Source of the DNA: Limimaricola sp964022235 | GTDB taxonomy: Bacteria > Pseudomonadota > Alphaproteobacteria > Rhodobacterales > Rhodobacteraceae | Assembly: GCF_964022235.1 (NCBI RefSeq) | Contig: NZ_CAXHZL010000002.1 | Coordinates: 310,001 to 374,000 of the forward strand | DNA: 64,000 bases | Direction: 5' to 3' | Shown here: positions 15,907 to 24,516 of the stretch, in pieces | Numbering within the stretch: position 1 is the first letter of the stretch | Layout of the letters: each line of letters opens with the position of its first letter | Made by a program: the position numbers and the translations under genes | Notes under the pieces: model-generated | The model's input: only the letters and a program-made list of their open reading frames with translations | Databases searched by the model: none | What the model was told of the DNA's origin: nothing

Positions 15907-16782
15907 TCAGCGCGTCGGCACAGGTGTTTCGCCCCGGTAGTCGTAAAACCCGCGCTTGGTCTTGCGCCCAAGCCAGCCCGCTTCGACGTATTTCGTCAGC
16001 AGGGGACAGGGCCGGTACTTCGTATCCGCCAGTCCGTCGTGCAGCACGTTCATGATGGCGAGACAGGTGTCGAGCCCGATGAAATCGGCCAACTCCAGCG
16101 GCCCCATCGGATGATTCGCGCCGAGCTTGAGCGAGGTGTCGATGGACGACACAGAGCCCACGCCTTCGTAGAGCGTATAGACTGCCTCGTTGATCATCGG
16201 CATCAGGATGCGGTTGACGATGAAGGCCGGAAAATCTTCGGAGGTCGCGGCGGTCTTGCCAAGCCGGTCCACCACGTCGAAGCAGGCGCGAAAGGTCTCC
16301 TCGTCGGTGGCGATGCCACGGATCAGTTCCACCAGCTGCATCACCGGCACCGGGTTCATGAAGTGAAACCCCATGAATTTCTCGGGGCGGTCGGTGCGAG
16401 AGGCGAGCCGCGTGATCGAGATCGACGAGGTGTTCGAGGTCAGGATCGTGTGCGGCGCGAGATGCGGCACCAGCTCTTCGAAGATCGCGGTCTTCACGGC
16501 TTCGCGCTCGGTCGCGGCCTCGATGATGAGGTCGCAAGGGCCCAGATCGGTGAGGGTCGGCGTCGTTGAAATGCGGCCCATCGCGGCAGACTTCTCCGCC
16601 TCCGAAACCGCCCCCTTCGACACCTGTCGATCAAGGTTGCGCTCGATCAGCGCAACGGCCCGGTCGAGCGCCTCGGTGCTCACGTCGGTCATCACGACTT
16701 CATAGCCTGCAAGCGAAAACACATGGGCGATGCCATTGCCCATTTGCCCCGCGCCCACGATGCCCACCCGTTCGATCGTCAT
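15907..16782 (-). CDS. 3-hydroxybutyryl-CoA dehydrogenase
   Basis: 291 residues from MTIERVGIVGAGQMG. The NAD site GAGQMGNGIAHVFSLAGY, TSNTSSISITRLA, and GFHFMNPVPVMQLVELI with the catalytic histidine, and FIVNRILMPMINEA are textbook for short hydroxyacyl-CoA dehydrogenases (Hbd/PaaH). The enzyme interconverts 3-hydroxybutyryl-CoA and acetoacetyl-CoA in the cytoplasm, in fatty-acid, PHB or aromatic degradation. ETF genes encoded close by on the same strand fit a beta-oxidation neighbourhood. The ORF extends 11 codons upstream, but the methionine chosen is the family start. Confidence 0.9.
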   Translation of the reverse strand: MTIERVGIVGAGQMGNGIAHVFSLAGYEVVMTDVSTEALDRAVALIERNLDRQVSKGAVSEAEKSAAMGRISTTPTLTDLGPCDLIIEAATEREAVKTAIFEELVPHLAPHTILTSNTSSISITRLASRTDRPEKFMGFHFMNPVPVMQLVELIRGIATDEETFRACFDVVDRLGKTAATSEDFPAFIVNRILMPMINEAVYTLYEGVGSVSSIDTSLKLGANHPMGPLELADFIGLDTCLAIMNVLHDGLADTKYRPCPLLTKYVEAGWLGRKTKRGFYDYRGETPVPTR

Positions 16783-16916
16783 TGTCCGCCATCCCTGTCC
16801 TGTTTGGCGCAGCATAGGTCCGCCCCCGCCCCGGTCACAAGGGCAGCGAGACCCTTAGCGGTATCTCAAGGCTTTCATGGTCTGATCGTCGGCGGGAAAA
16901 TGGGTGAGAGTGTGCA

Positions 16917-17666
16917 ATGAAGCATGACAAAACCGGTCTGCTGACCGGCGATATCGCGCGTGTGTGTTATGAAGGATCGCGGCTTGAGGTGCGGGGGCCG
17001 GAGCGCACCCTGTCGGGACGTTATCTCGCCTGCCTCGGCGGCACCGAAACTTTTGGGCCGGGGATGTCCGCCCCCTTTGCAACCCTGCTCGAAGAACGGA
17101 TGGGACGGGAATGCGTTAACTTGGGCACGCTCAACGCGGGTGCCGGGGCGCATCTGGGCGATCCGGCCCTGCTAGAGATCTGCAACGGCGCCGAACGGGT
17201 GGTGTTGCAGGTCACGGGCGCGCAGGGGGTGTCGAACCGGCTCTACACGGTGCACCCCCGCCGCAACGACCGCTTCCTGAAAGCGTCTGCGACGCTCCGG
17301 GCGTTCTATCCGGATGTCGACTTCACCGAGTTCTGCTTCGTGCGCCACATGCTGTCGTCCCTGCAAGACCTGTGCCCCGAACGGTTCGAGACCCTGCGCA
17401 AGGAGTTGCACACCGCGTGGACGATGCGGATGCGCAAGCTGATCAGCTGCCTCACGGTCCCGGTGACGCTGGTGGTCCTGCCGGAGCGGCGGGGCGACGG
17501 TCGGTTGGGGGATGACCCGCTGTTCGTCACAAGCGAAATGGTCGAGGCGCTGCGACCCATCGTGAACGACATCGTCACAGCGCCCAGCTCCCACCTGTCC
17601 GAAGCCATGCGACATCGGGCAGTCGCGGAAGCGCTCGACGCATCCTTTGCAGATTGCGCGGCCTGA
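16917..17666 (+). CDS. DUF6473 family protein
   Basis: 249 residues matching a family common in Rhodobacterales: GRYLACLGGTETFG near residue 36, VNLGTLNAGAGAHLGDPALL, VVLQVTGAQGVSNRLYTVHP, RRNDRFLKAS and the FTEFCFVRHML block are the shared positions. The function is unknown; the GTET/GAQ pattern hints at a small-molecule or polysaccharide-associated enzyme, but this is speculative. No signal peptide. It stands alone, divergent from the hydroxybutyryl-CoA dehydrogenase and convergent with etfA. Confidence 0.75.
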   Translation: MKHDKTGLLTGDIARVCYEGSRLEVRGPERTLSGRYLACLGGTETFGPGMSAPFATLLEERMGRECVNLGTLNAGAGAHLGDPALLEICNGAERVVLQVTGAQGVSNRLYTVHPRRNDRFLKASATLRAFYPDVDFTEFCFVRHMLSSLQDLCPERFETLRKELHTAWTMRMRKLISCLTVPVTLVVLPERRGDGRLGDDPLFVTSEMVEALRPIVNDIVTAPSSHLSEAMRHRAVAEALDASFADCAA

Positions 17667-17700
17667 TTGCCGATCCCGCGCAGGCCGAAGCGGCCTGAAA

Positions 17701-17726
17701 GATGCGTATTTCTTGAGTAAAGTGGC
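17701..17726. repeat. 3'-end repeat element, copy 1
   Basis: GTATTTCTTGAGTAAAGTGG at 17706-17725 lies between the 3' ends of the DUF6473 gene and etfA. It shares the GTATTT...AGTAAAGTGG pattern with the element at 54145-54203 and GTATTT with one at 46447-46459. Confidence 0.45.
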
Positions 17727-17771
17727 CAGCATGCGGCCCGGCGGGGGATGTCCCGCGCCGGGCCGTCCGGA

Positions 17772-18701
17772 TCAGAGCTTTTCGGTCAGCTCGGGCAGCG
17801 CGGTGAAGAGATCCGCGACGAGGCCGTAGTCGGCGACCTGGAAGATCGGCGCCTCCTCGTCCTTGTTGATCGCCACGATGACCTTGCTGTCCTTCATCCC
17901 CGCGAGGTGCTGGATCGCGCCCGAGATGCCGACCGCGATGTAAAGCGCGGGTGCGACCACCTTGCCGGTCTGGCCGACCTGCCAGTCGTTCGGCGCATAG
18001 CCCGAGTCGACCGCCGCGCGGGACGCGCCCACGGCGGCGCCGAGCTTGTCGGCGAGCTTCTCGATCAGCGCGAAGTTTTCCTCCGAGCCGACGCCGCGCC
18101 CGCCCGAGACCACGATGCCCGCGCTTGTCAGCTCGGGCCGGTCGCTCTCGGCGAGCTTGTCCTCGACCCAGGCCGACAGGCCCGGATCGGCGGCGGCCGC
18201 CACGTCCTCGACCGAAGCCGAGCCGCCCTCACCCGCAGGCTCGAAGCCGGTGGTGCGGATGGTGAAGACGCGGGTCGCGTCGCGCGACTTCACCGTCTGC
18301 ACCGCGTTGCCGGCATAGACCGGGCGGTCGAACGAGCCGTCCTCGTGGATCGCCATCACGTCGGGGATGATCATCACGTCGAGCAGGGCGGCGACGCGCG
18401 GCATGATGTTCTTGGCGTCCGTCGTCGCGGGGGCTGCGATATGCTCGTGCCCCTCGGCGAGGCTTGCGACCAGCGCCGCCACCGGCTCGGCCAGGCGGTG
18501 GGAGTAGAGCGCGTCCTCGGCGCAGAGCACCTTTGCCACGCCCGCGATCTTCGCGGCCGCCTGCGCCGCGTCCTTGGCCTTCGCCCCGACGCACAAGAGC
18601 GTCACATCGCCAAGCGGCGCCGTGGCGGCGACGGCGCGGGCGGTGGCGTCATGGTTCAGCTCGCCGTCGGTGACCTCGGCCAGAAGCAACACGCTCATCA
18701 C
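17772..18701 (-). CDS. etfA: electron transfer flavoprotein, alpha subunit
   Basis: 309 residues, the usual length. The C-terminal FAD domain is evident: VVSGGRGVGSEENF, VGASRAAVDSGYAPNDWQVGQ (read in parts), LYIAVGISGAIQHLAGMKDS and AINKDEEAPIFQVADYGLV. Together with EtfB it accepts electrons from acyl-CoA dehydrogenases and other flavoprotein dehydrogenases and passes them to ETF-quinone oxidoreductase. Its start overlaps the etfB stop by four bases (ATGA), so the two are translated as a pair. Confidence 0.95.
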   Translation of the reverse strand: MMSVLLLAEVTDGELNHDATARAVAATAPLGDVTLLCVGAKAKDAAQAAAKIAGVAKVLCAEDALYSHRLAEPVAALVASLAEGHEHIAAPATTDAKNIMPRVAALLDVMIIPDVMAIHEDGSFDRPVYAGNAVQTVKSRDATRVFTIRTTGFEPAGEGGSASVEDVAAAADPGLSAWVEDKLAESDRPELTSAGIVVSGGRGVGSEENFALIEKLADKLGAAVGASRAAVDSGYAPNDWQVGQTGKVVAPALYIAVGISGAIQHLAGMKDSKVIVAINKDEEAPIFQVADYGLVADLFTALPELTEKL

Positions 18702-19456
18702 ACCACCCCCAGATCTTTGAGTTTCTCGACCAGATCATCGACCGAGCCGACCATCATCCCCGCCTTGCGCTCCGGCGGCTCGGCGGTCTTCACCACCTCG
18801 AGCCGCGGGCTCACGTCGACGCCGTAATCGGCCGGGGTCTTCTCGTCCAAGGGCTTCTTCTTGGCCTTCATGATGTTGGGCAGCGAGGCATAGCGCGGCT
18901 CGTTGAGCCGCAGGTCCACGCTCACGATCGCCGGCAGCTTGACCGAGATGGTCTGCAAGCCGCCGTCGACCTCGCGGGTGACCTGCGCGTGCTCACCGTC
19001 GATCTTCACCTCGGAGGCGAAGGTCGCCTGGGACCAGCCCAAGAGCGCCGAGAGCATCTGCCCGGTGGCGTTCATGTCGTTGTCGATCGCCTGCTTGCCG
19101 CAGAGCACGAGGCCGGGCTGCTCCTCCTCGACGATACGCGCGAGGATCTTGGCCACCGCCAGCGGCTCGATGTCCTGATCGGGGGCCTCGGCGGCGACCA
19201 CGAGGATCGCCCGGTCCGCGCCCATCGCCAGCGCCGTGCGCAGGGTCTCCTGCGCCTGCTTCACGCCGATCGAGACGGCGACGATCTCCGAGGCGGTGCC
19301 CGCCTCCTTCAGCCGGATCGCCTCCTCGACCGCGATCTCGTCGAACGGGTTCATCGACATCTTCACGTTCGCCAGATCGACGCCCGAGCCGTCCGACTTC
19401 ACACGCACCTTCACGTTGTAGTCGATCACCCGCTTTACGGGGACGAGAATCTTCAT
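18698..19456 (-). CDS. etfB: electron transfer flavoprotein, beta subunit
   Basis: 252 residues. Opens MKILVPVKRVIDYNVKV and contains MNPFDEIAVEEAIRLKE, VLCGKQAIDNDMNATGQMLS and LPAIVSVDLRLNEPRYASLP, all hallmarks of EtfB; the AMP-binding region is intact. Forms the ETF dimer with EtfA, supplying beta-oxidation genes such as the acyl-CoA dehydrogenase at 36984 with an electron outlet. First gene of the etfBA pair; about 150 bases separate it from the oxidoreductase gene upstream. Confidence 0.95.
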   Translation of the reverse strand: MKILVPVKRVIDYNVKVRVKSDGSGVDLANVKMSMNPFDEIAVEEAIRLKEAGTASEIVAVSIGVKQAQETLRTALAMGADRAILVVAAEAPDQDIEPLAVAKILARIVEEEQPGLVLCGKQAIDNDMNATGQMLSALLGWSQATFASEVKIDGEHAQVTREVDGGLQTISVKLPAIVSVDLRLNEPRYASLPNIMKAKKKPLDEKTPADYGVDVSPRLEVVKTAEPPERKAGMMVGSVDDLVEKLKDLGVV

Positions 19457-19603
19457 AACCAGCCTCTGCTTTCAGACGTTTGCCCGATTGGTAACGCGCA
19501 CGTTTCGGCGGCAACAAGACCAAACCGACCATTCGACACAGGGCGACGTCGCGTTACGCGAACGTCAACCTTCACCGCCCCTCCCCAAGGGAGACAGCTC
19601 CAC

Positions 19604-20581
19604 TCAGCCGACCTCCAACACGATCTTGCCGATGTGCGCCGAGCTTTCCATCCGCGCATGCGCCGCCGCGGCCTCGGCCAGCGGATAGGTGCTGTCCATT
19701 ACCGGTGCGATGCGTCCCGCATCGAGCAAAGGCCAGACGTGATCGCGCAGTTCGGCAGCGATGGCGGCCTTGGCGGCGACCGATTGCGGGCGCAGGGTCG
19801 AGCCGGTGAGCGTCAGCCGCCGCATCATCAGCGGCGCGAGGTTCAGCTCCACCTTCGCCCCCTGCAGGAAGGCGATCTGCACCAGCCGCCCATCATCGGC
19901 GAGCGCCTTGATGTTGCGCGCGACATAGTCGCCGCCGACCATGTCAAGGATCAGATCCGCCCCGCCCTCGGCGCGCAGAACTTCCACGAAATCCGCCTCG
20001 CGGTAATTGATCGCCCGCTCCGCGCCGAGGCTCTCGCAGGCGGCGCATTTCTCCGCCGACCCGGCGGTGGCGAAGACCCGCGTGCCGAAGGACCGCGCCA
20101 GCTGGATCGCCGTCGTGCCGATGCCGGACGATCCACCATGCACGAGGAACCGCTCGCCCTCCCTCAGCGCACCGCGCATGAAGACGTTGGACCAGACGGT
20201 GAAATAGGTCTCGGGCAAGCAGGCAGCCTCCTTGAGACCCATGCCCCGCGGAACCGGCAGGCAATGCGCGGCGGGGGTGGCCACCGCCTGCGCATAGCCA
20301 CCGCCGGGCGTCAGCGCGCAGACCGCATCGCCCACCGACCAGCCCGTCACCCCGGCACCAAGCGCCGCGACATGCCCGGACACCTCCAGCCCCGGCAGGT
20401 CCGAGGCATCGGATGGCGGCGCGTAGGCGCCTGCGCGTTGCAATGCATCGGGGCGGTTCACGCCCGCGAAGGCCACGTCGATCACCACTTCGCCGGGCTT
20501 CGGCTTCGGGCGCGGACGGGTGGTCATAGCCAGCACTTCGGGCCCGCCGGGGCGGGATATCTCGACCGCACGCATGCTCAT
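19604..20581 (-). CDS. NAD(P)H:quinone oxidoreductase, zinc-less MDR family
   Basis: 325 residues from MSMRAVEISRPGGPEVL. Medium-chain reductase fold without the structural zinc cysteines: GVNRPDALQRAG, PGLEVSGHVAALG, ETYFTVWSNVF and the nucleotide site LVHGGSSGIGTTAIQLA, then the C-terminal HARMESSAHIGKIVL. This is the PIG3/QOR-type branch, which reduces quinones or enones with NADPH. The start overlaps the COQ9-like gene's stop (ATGA), so both are co-translated; a 60-codon upstream extension lies inside that gene and is rejected. Confidence 0.88.
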   Translation of the reverse strand: MSMRAVEISRPGGPEVLAMTTRPRPKPKPGEVVIDVAFAGVNRPDALQRAGAYAPPSDASDLPGLEVSGHVAALGAGVTGWSVGDAVCALTPGGGYAQAVATPAAHCLPVPRGMGLKEAACLPETYFTVWSNVFMRGALREGERFLVHGGSSGIGTTAIQLARSFGTRVFATAGSAEKCAACESLGAERAINYREADFVEVLRAEGGADLILDMVGGDYVARNIKALADDGRLVQIAFLQGAKVELNLAPLMMRRLTLTGSTLRPQSVAAKAAIAAELRDHVWPLLDAGRIAPVMDSTYPLAEAAAAHARMESSAHIGKIVLEVG

Positions 20582-21303
20582 CGGCGGCTGCTCCAATGGC
20601 CCGGAAGGTCCATGGGCGGTTTGTGATGCGGCGCGTGTACCCCCGACAGCAGGAACGACAGTGCCCCGGTGAAGGGTTTGAGCAGCACCGAGCTGTTTGC
20701 CTTGGCCTTGGCGCTCTCGATGCGCATCACGTCGTCGATGCGCCGGTCGATGAAGGCCCATGTCGCCTGATGATCGAGGCTGTCATCGCCGAGCCAGTAG
20801 AGCACCACCGAGGCCCAGACACCCGAAAGCGTCGCGCGCTTGGTGTACCAGTTCACGTCGTCGGAGCTGTCGCCCAGCGCGGTCCAGATCGAATCGGCGG
20901 TGCGCCACAGCAGGCGCGAGCCTTCGGCGGCGTGATGCGGCAGCGCGAAAAGCGTGGTGGCCCGGCGCAGCGCCTCCTTGTCGCGCACCGCTTCGATGCG
21001 GGTTCGCAGCGCAAAGGCGACGCGGTCGCGGTAGCGCATCTGCCCCAGATCGGCGGCGCGCACCGTCTCGATCATGGCCCGGTCACCGGCGTCGTGCAGC
21101 GCAACCGCAAGGTCGATCGCCCCGCGCGGGCACAGCGCATGGGCCTGAGGCAGCGTCATGCCGACCTCGTGAGTGGCGGCGCGAAACGCGGTGTCAGACC
21201 AGCCATCGAAGGCGACATGCGGCACGATCGCGTCGAGCAGCCGCGCGATCTCTGCCGCCTCTGGCTGCCCGGTCCCCGGCGCATCGGAATGTGGGTTGGT
21301 CAT
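20578..21303 (-). CDS. COQ9 family ubiquinone-biosynthesis protein
   Basis: 241 residues with the COQ9/rpsU-divergently-transcribed signature: an N-terminal TetR-like helical region (LLDAIVPHVAFDGWSDTAF), and the C-terminal RTADSIWTALGDSSDDVNWYT, KRATLSGVWASVVLYWLGDDS and FIDRRIDDVMRIE. COQ9 binds lipids and helps hydroxylation steps of ubiquinone synthesis. Its position head-to-head with rpsU is a known alphaproteobacterial arrangement and strengthens the call. Overlaps the quinone oxidoreductase gene, which fits a quinone theme. Confidence 0.9.
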   Translation of the reverse strand: MTNPHSDAPGTGQPEAAEIARLLDAIVPHVAFDGWSDTAFRAATHEVGMTLPQAHALCPRGAIDLAVALHDAGDRAMIETVRAADLGQMRYRDRVAFALRTRIEAVRDKEALRRATTLFALPHHAAEGSRLLWRTADSIWTALGDSSDDVNWYTKRATLSGVWASVVLYWLGDDSLDHQATWAFIDRRIDDVMRIESAKAKANSSVLLKPFTGALSFLLSGVHAPHHKPPMDLPGHWSSRR

Positions 21304-21407
21304 GGCGGTCTCCCTTCCACCCCAGCCTAGACAAGCTGCCGGGGCTTTGCTATATGGCCGCTTCCTGCAATCTTGAAACTCCAGCTTAGAAAGGTGGTGA
21401 AAACCAC

Positions 21408-21614
21408 ATGCAGGTCAGCGTTCGCGACAACAACGTCGATCAGGCCCTCCGGGCTCTGAAGAAGAAGTTGCAGCGCGAGGGTGTGTTCCGCGAGATGAAG
21501 CTCAAGCAACATTTCGAGAAGCCCTCCGAGAAGAAAGCACGCGAGAAGGCCGAGGCCATCCGGCGTCAGCGCAAACTCGCTCGCAAGAAAGCCCAGCGCG
21601 AAGGTCTCCTCTGA
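21408..21614 (+). CDS. rpsU: 30S ribosomal protein S21
   Basis: 68 residues, very basic: MQVSVRDNNVDQALRALKKK, then REMKLKQHFEKPSEKKAREKAEA. This is the standard alphaproteobacterial S21, bound near the 3' end of 16S RNA and helping initiation. An AAAGGTGGTG sequence ahead of the start serves as ribosome site. A strong terminator follows. Confidence 0.97.
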   Translation: MQVSVRDNNVDQALRALKKKLQREGVFREMKLKQHFEKPSEKKAREKAEAIRRQRKLARKKAQREGLL

Positions 21615-21643
21615 GATCCTGAAGCAAGGTTTTCGAACGATGA

Positions 21644-21675
21644 AACCCCCGAGCGACGGCTCCGGGGGTTTTTTC
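21644..21675 (+). terminator. rpsU intrinsic terminator
   Basis: AAACCCCCGAGC pairs with the CTCCGGGGGTTT segment and is followed by six T residues at 21670-21675, a classical rho-independent terminator 30 bases after the rpsU stop. Confidence 0.9.
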
Positions 21676-21734
21676 ATGGTCGATGCTCTGTGATTCTAGG
21701 CTAGACTTCCCGCATGCAGCGAGGGGAGTCGCCG

Positions 21735-22049
21735 ATGAAACCCGTCATCCTGCTTGTGGGCCGCTTGCCCGGCGTGGACGAGACCGTGGCGCGCGAACTT
21801 CAGGACATGCCCGTGGAATGGCTGGGCGCGCATGACCGGGACGAGGTGGCGCGCCAGCTCGAAGCCGAGCCGGCCATCGCCTGCGTGGTCATGGGTGCGG
21901 GGCTCGACGACCGTATCCGGGGCGAGCTGATCGGCGTGATCGCATCAAGGCGTCCGGATATCACGATCCATCTCAAGGACCGCGCCTCGGGTCCGGGCGG
22001 CATGGCAGATTTCGTACGCCGCGTCGTCGCCGCCGAAGTGCTGCGCTGA
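21735..22049 (+). CDS. hypothetical small protein
   Basis: 104 residues from MKPVILLVGRLPGVDE, preceded by GAGGGGAG at 21720-21727. The alternation of beta strands and helices (VILLVG, IACVVMGAGLDDRI, ITIHLKD) resembles a small Rossmann or receiver-like fold, but no catalytic motif is seen and I recognise no family. The frame extends 7 codons upstream. It may be a stand-alone alpha/beta domain protein of unknown role. Confidence 0.6.
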   Translation: MKPVILLVGRLPGVDETVARELQDMPVEWLGAHDRDEVARQLEAEPAIACVVMGAGLDDRIRGELIGVIASRRPDITIHLKDRASGPGGMADFVRRVVAAEVLR

Positions 22050-22143
22050 TTCCCGCCTACTCCACATCGCCTCTGCGTGATCGCACCGACCTCGATGCCC
22101 GCTCGTGCGTTGGGGCACGGTATTCATCGCACTTGGAGGCTAC

Positions 22144-22674
22144 ATGCCCGGCAAACCGATACCCGACGCTGCCCTTCCCGAAATCACCCTGCCCCGCCTT
22201 GGTGGCGGCGAGCTGACCCTCGGACGCCCCCTCGAAGGGCGCGACTGGCAGATGGTGGTGGTCTATCGCGGAAAGCATTGCCCGATCTGCCACAAATACG
22301 TCTCAGGTCTGGAGCCGCTGCTGCCGAAGTACCACGAGGCCGGGATCGACGTGGTGCTCGTTTCTGCCGACCCCGAGGAAAAGGCCCGCGACTTCGTCGA
22401 GGAGACCGGCACCTCGGTCCCCGTGGCTTACGACCTGAGCGTCGCGCAGATGCTCGATCTGGGCCTTTATGTCTCCGAGCCGCGCTCGGCGCAGGAAACT
22501 GATCGGCCCTTCGCGGAACCGGCGGTCTTCGTGATCAATGGCGAGGGCAAGGTGCATATCGCCGATATCTCCAACGCTCCCTTCGCGCGTCCCGATCTTG
22601 AGGCCCTGCTGAACGGACTCAAGTTCATCCGCGACAAGGATTATCCGATCCGCGGCACCAAGCAGGCCGCCTGA
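22144..22674 (+). CDS. peroxiredoxin-like (AhpC/TSA) protein
   Basis: 176 residues from MPGKPIPDAALPEIT, chosen because of the GGAGG at 22135-22139. The thioredoxin-fold active site is YRGKHCPICHKYV with two cysteines three apart, more like redoxin than classical 2-Cys peroxiredoxin; VVLVSADPEEKARDFVEETG and PAVFVINGEGKVHIADIS follow the AhpC/TSA fold. It probably reduces peroxides or acts as a thiol-disulphide enzyme in the cytoplasm, as no signal is present. Convergent with the Lrp gene. Confidence 0.82.
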   Translation: MPGKPIPDAALPEITLPRLGGGELTLGRPLEGRDWQMVVVYRGKHCPICHKYVSGLEPLLPKYHEAGIDVVLVSADPEEKARDFVEETGTSVPVAYDLSVAQMLDLGLYVSEPRSAQETDRPFAEPAVFVINGEGKVHIADISNAPFARPDLEALLNGLKFIRDKDYPIRGTKQAA

Positions 22675-22732
22675 CCGAGATCCGATGCTGCTGCACCGGT
22701 CGGCGCCGCTCCCCTCACGGGGGGCGGCGTTT

Positions 22733-23194
22733 TCATGTCGGAAGGGCCGTGGTCTGGCGCACCGTGCGCAGCGCAAAGCTCGACTGCATGGTCTGCACGC
22801 CGGGCAGGCGCGCGAGGTGTCGGCGATGGATCTGTGCGAAATCCTCGCTGTCGCGCGCCACGACCTTGAGCAGGTAGTCCGCCGTGCCCGCCATCAGGTG
22901 GCATTCCAGCACATCGGGGATACGCGACACGGCCGCCTCGAAGGCGTCGAGCAGCTCGTCCGCCTGCCCCGAAAGCGTGATCTCCACGAAAACGGTGACG
23001 GGCCGCCCCATGCCGCGTGGATCGAGCAGCGCCACATAGCCCCGGATCAAACCGGACTGCTCAAGCGCCCGGACCCGGCGGTGGCAGGCCGATGGCGAAA
23101 GGTTCACCTTCTCGGAGAGCTGCGCGTTCGACAGCCGCCCGTCGGACTGCAGCGCGGCAAGAATGGCCCGGTCGATGCGGTCGATCTCGATCAC
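22733..23194 (-). CDS. Lrp/AsnC family transcriptional regulator
   Basis: 153 residues from a GTG at 23194 that has AAGGA at ideal spacing; an ATG at 23221 would add nine residues but sits inside an inverted repeat. The N-terminal helix-turn-helix (IDRIDRAILAALQSDGRLSN, LSEKVNLSPSACHRRVRALE) and the RAM effector domain (FVEITLSG, VLECHLMAGTADYLLKVVA) are typical. Divergent from alanine dehydrogenase, it is probably the AldR-type regulator that responds to alanine or another amino acid. Confidence 0.9.
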   Translation of the reverse strand: MIEIDRIDRAILAALQSDGRLSNAQLSEKVNLSPSACHRRVRALEQSGLIRGYVALLDPRGMGRPVTVFVEITLSGQADELLDAFEAAVSRIPDVLECHLMAGTADYLLKVVARDSEDFAQIHRRHLARLPGVQTMQSSFALRTVRQTTALPT

Positions 23195-23212
23195 TGCACG
23201 ATCCTTCGAATT

Positions 23213-23256
23213 TGTTATCATCTGGCGCAATATCTTACGACATTTGATGAGTAACA
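23213..23256. promoter_or_regulatory. inverted repeat between lrp-like and ald genes
   Basis: TGTTATCAT at 23213-23221 and ATGAGTAACA at 23247-23256 form an imperfect inverted repeat 44 bases wide around the A/T-rich centre of the divergent promoter region, where an Lrp-type octamer could bind. Confidence 0.4.
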
Positions 23257-23322
23257 GGCCACGATCTCGTCGGCAATTGCACGCGAGGGGTGTCAGCATG
23301 GGGGCAACAAGGAGGATGCATC

Positions 23323-24441
23323 ATGCACATCGGTTGCCCCACTGAGATCAAGCCGCAGGAATTCCGCGTCGGCCTCACCCCCAACGCCGCACGCGAGGCG
23401 GTGGACCAAGGCCACACCGTCACCATGCAGGCCGGGGCCGGCATGGGCGCGGGCTTCACGGATGACGATTACCGCGCCGCCGGCGCGCAGATCGCCCCCA
23501 CCGCCGAAGAAATCTTCGCCTCCGCCGAGATGATCGTGAAGGTGAAGGAGCCGCAGGCCGTCGAGCGCCGGATGCTGCGCGACGGGCAGATCCTGTTCAC
23601 CTATCTGCACCTCGCGCCCGATCCTGCCCAGACCGAGGATCTCGTGCGCTCCGGCGCCACCTGCATCGCCTACGAGACCGTGACCGACCGCGCGGGCGGC
23701 CTGCCGCTGTTGGCGCCGATGTCCGAGGTCGCAGGCCGTCTGGCGCCGCAGGTCGGTGCCTGGACCCTGCAGAAGGCCAACGGCGGACGCGGTGTGCTCT
23801 TGGGCGGCGTGCCCGGCGTAGGCCCCGCCAATGTCGTGGTGATCGGCGGCGGTGTCGTGGGCACCCAGGCCGCCAAGATCGCCGCCGGCATGGGCGCGCG
23901 TGTCACCGTACTCGACAAGTCGCTGCCGCGGATGCGCTATCTCGACGATGTCTACGGCCGCGACTTCCGCACCGTCTATTCGAGCGCCGGTGCCACCGCC
24001 GATGCCGTGGCACAGGCCGATCTGGTGATCGGCGCGGTGCTGGTGCCGGGTGCCGCAGCACCCAAGCTGGTCACCCGCGCGCAGCTTTCGACCATGAAGC
24101 CCGGTGCCGCGATTGTCGATGTCGCCATCGATCAGGGCGGCTGCTTCGAGACCTCGAAGGCCACGACCCACGAGGACCCGATCTACGAGGTCGACGGCAT
24201 CATGCACTACTGCGTCGCCAACATGCCCGGCGCGGTCGCCCGCACCTCGACGCTGGCGCTCGGCAACGCAACCATGCCCTTCGTTCTGGCCATCGCCGGC
24301 AAGGGCTGGAAGCAGGCCTGCCTCGATGACGCGCATCTGGCCGAGGGCCTCAACGTGCACGCGGGCCGGATCACCAACCTCGCCGTGGGCGAAGGCCTCG
24401 GCCGCGAGGCGATCTCGGCGCAGCAGGCGCTCGGCCGCTGA
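23323..24441 (+). CDS. ald: alanine dehydrogenase
   Basis: 372 residues from MHIGCPTEIKPQEFRVGLTP, preceded by AAGGAGG. The NAD site is VVVIGGGVVGTQAAKIAAG; substrate residues lie in KVKEPQ and the HLAPDP region, and the C-terminal ALGNATMPFVLAIAGKGW is invariant. Catalyses reversible oxidative deamination of L-alanine to pyruvate and ammonia, letting the cell use alanine as carbon and nitrogen source. The divergent Lrp-type gene is the likely alanine-responsive activator. Terminated by a clear hairpin. Confidence 0.95.
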   Translation: MHIGCPTEIKPQEFRVGLTPNAAREAVDQGHTVTMQAGAGMGAGFTDDDYRAAGAQIAPTAEEIFASAEMIVKVKEPQAVERRMLRDGQILFTYLHLAPDPAQTEDLVRSGATCIAYETVTDRAGGLPLLAPMSEVAGRLAPQVGAWTLQKANGGRGVLLGGVPGVGPANVVVIGGGVVGTQAAKIAAGMGARVTVLDKSLPRMRYLDDVYGRDFRTVYSSAGATADAVAQADLVIGAVLVPGAAAPKLVTRAQLSTMKPGAAIVDVAIDQGGCFETSKATTHEDPIYEVDGIMHYCVANMPGAVARTSTLALGNATMPFVLAIAGKGWKQACLDDAHLAEGLNVHAGRITNLAVGEGLGREAISAQQALGR

Positions 24442-24449
24442 GGTGCGAT

Positions 24450-24488
24450 GCCGCACCGGAACCCTCCGGTGCGGCGTTCGGTTTTTCT
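24450..24488 (+). terminator. ald terminator
   Basis: Perfect 11-bp stem GCCGCACCGGA (24450-24460) with its complement at 24465-24475 and a 4-base loop; the run GTTCGGTTTTTC follows. Intrinsic terminator after ald. Confidence 0.75.
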
Positions 24489-24516
24489 TCGCAACCCCAA
24501 CAGCGGAGGAAGACCC

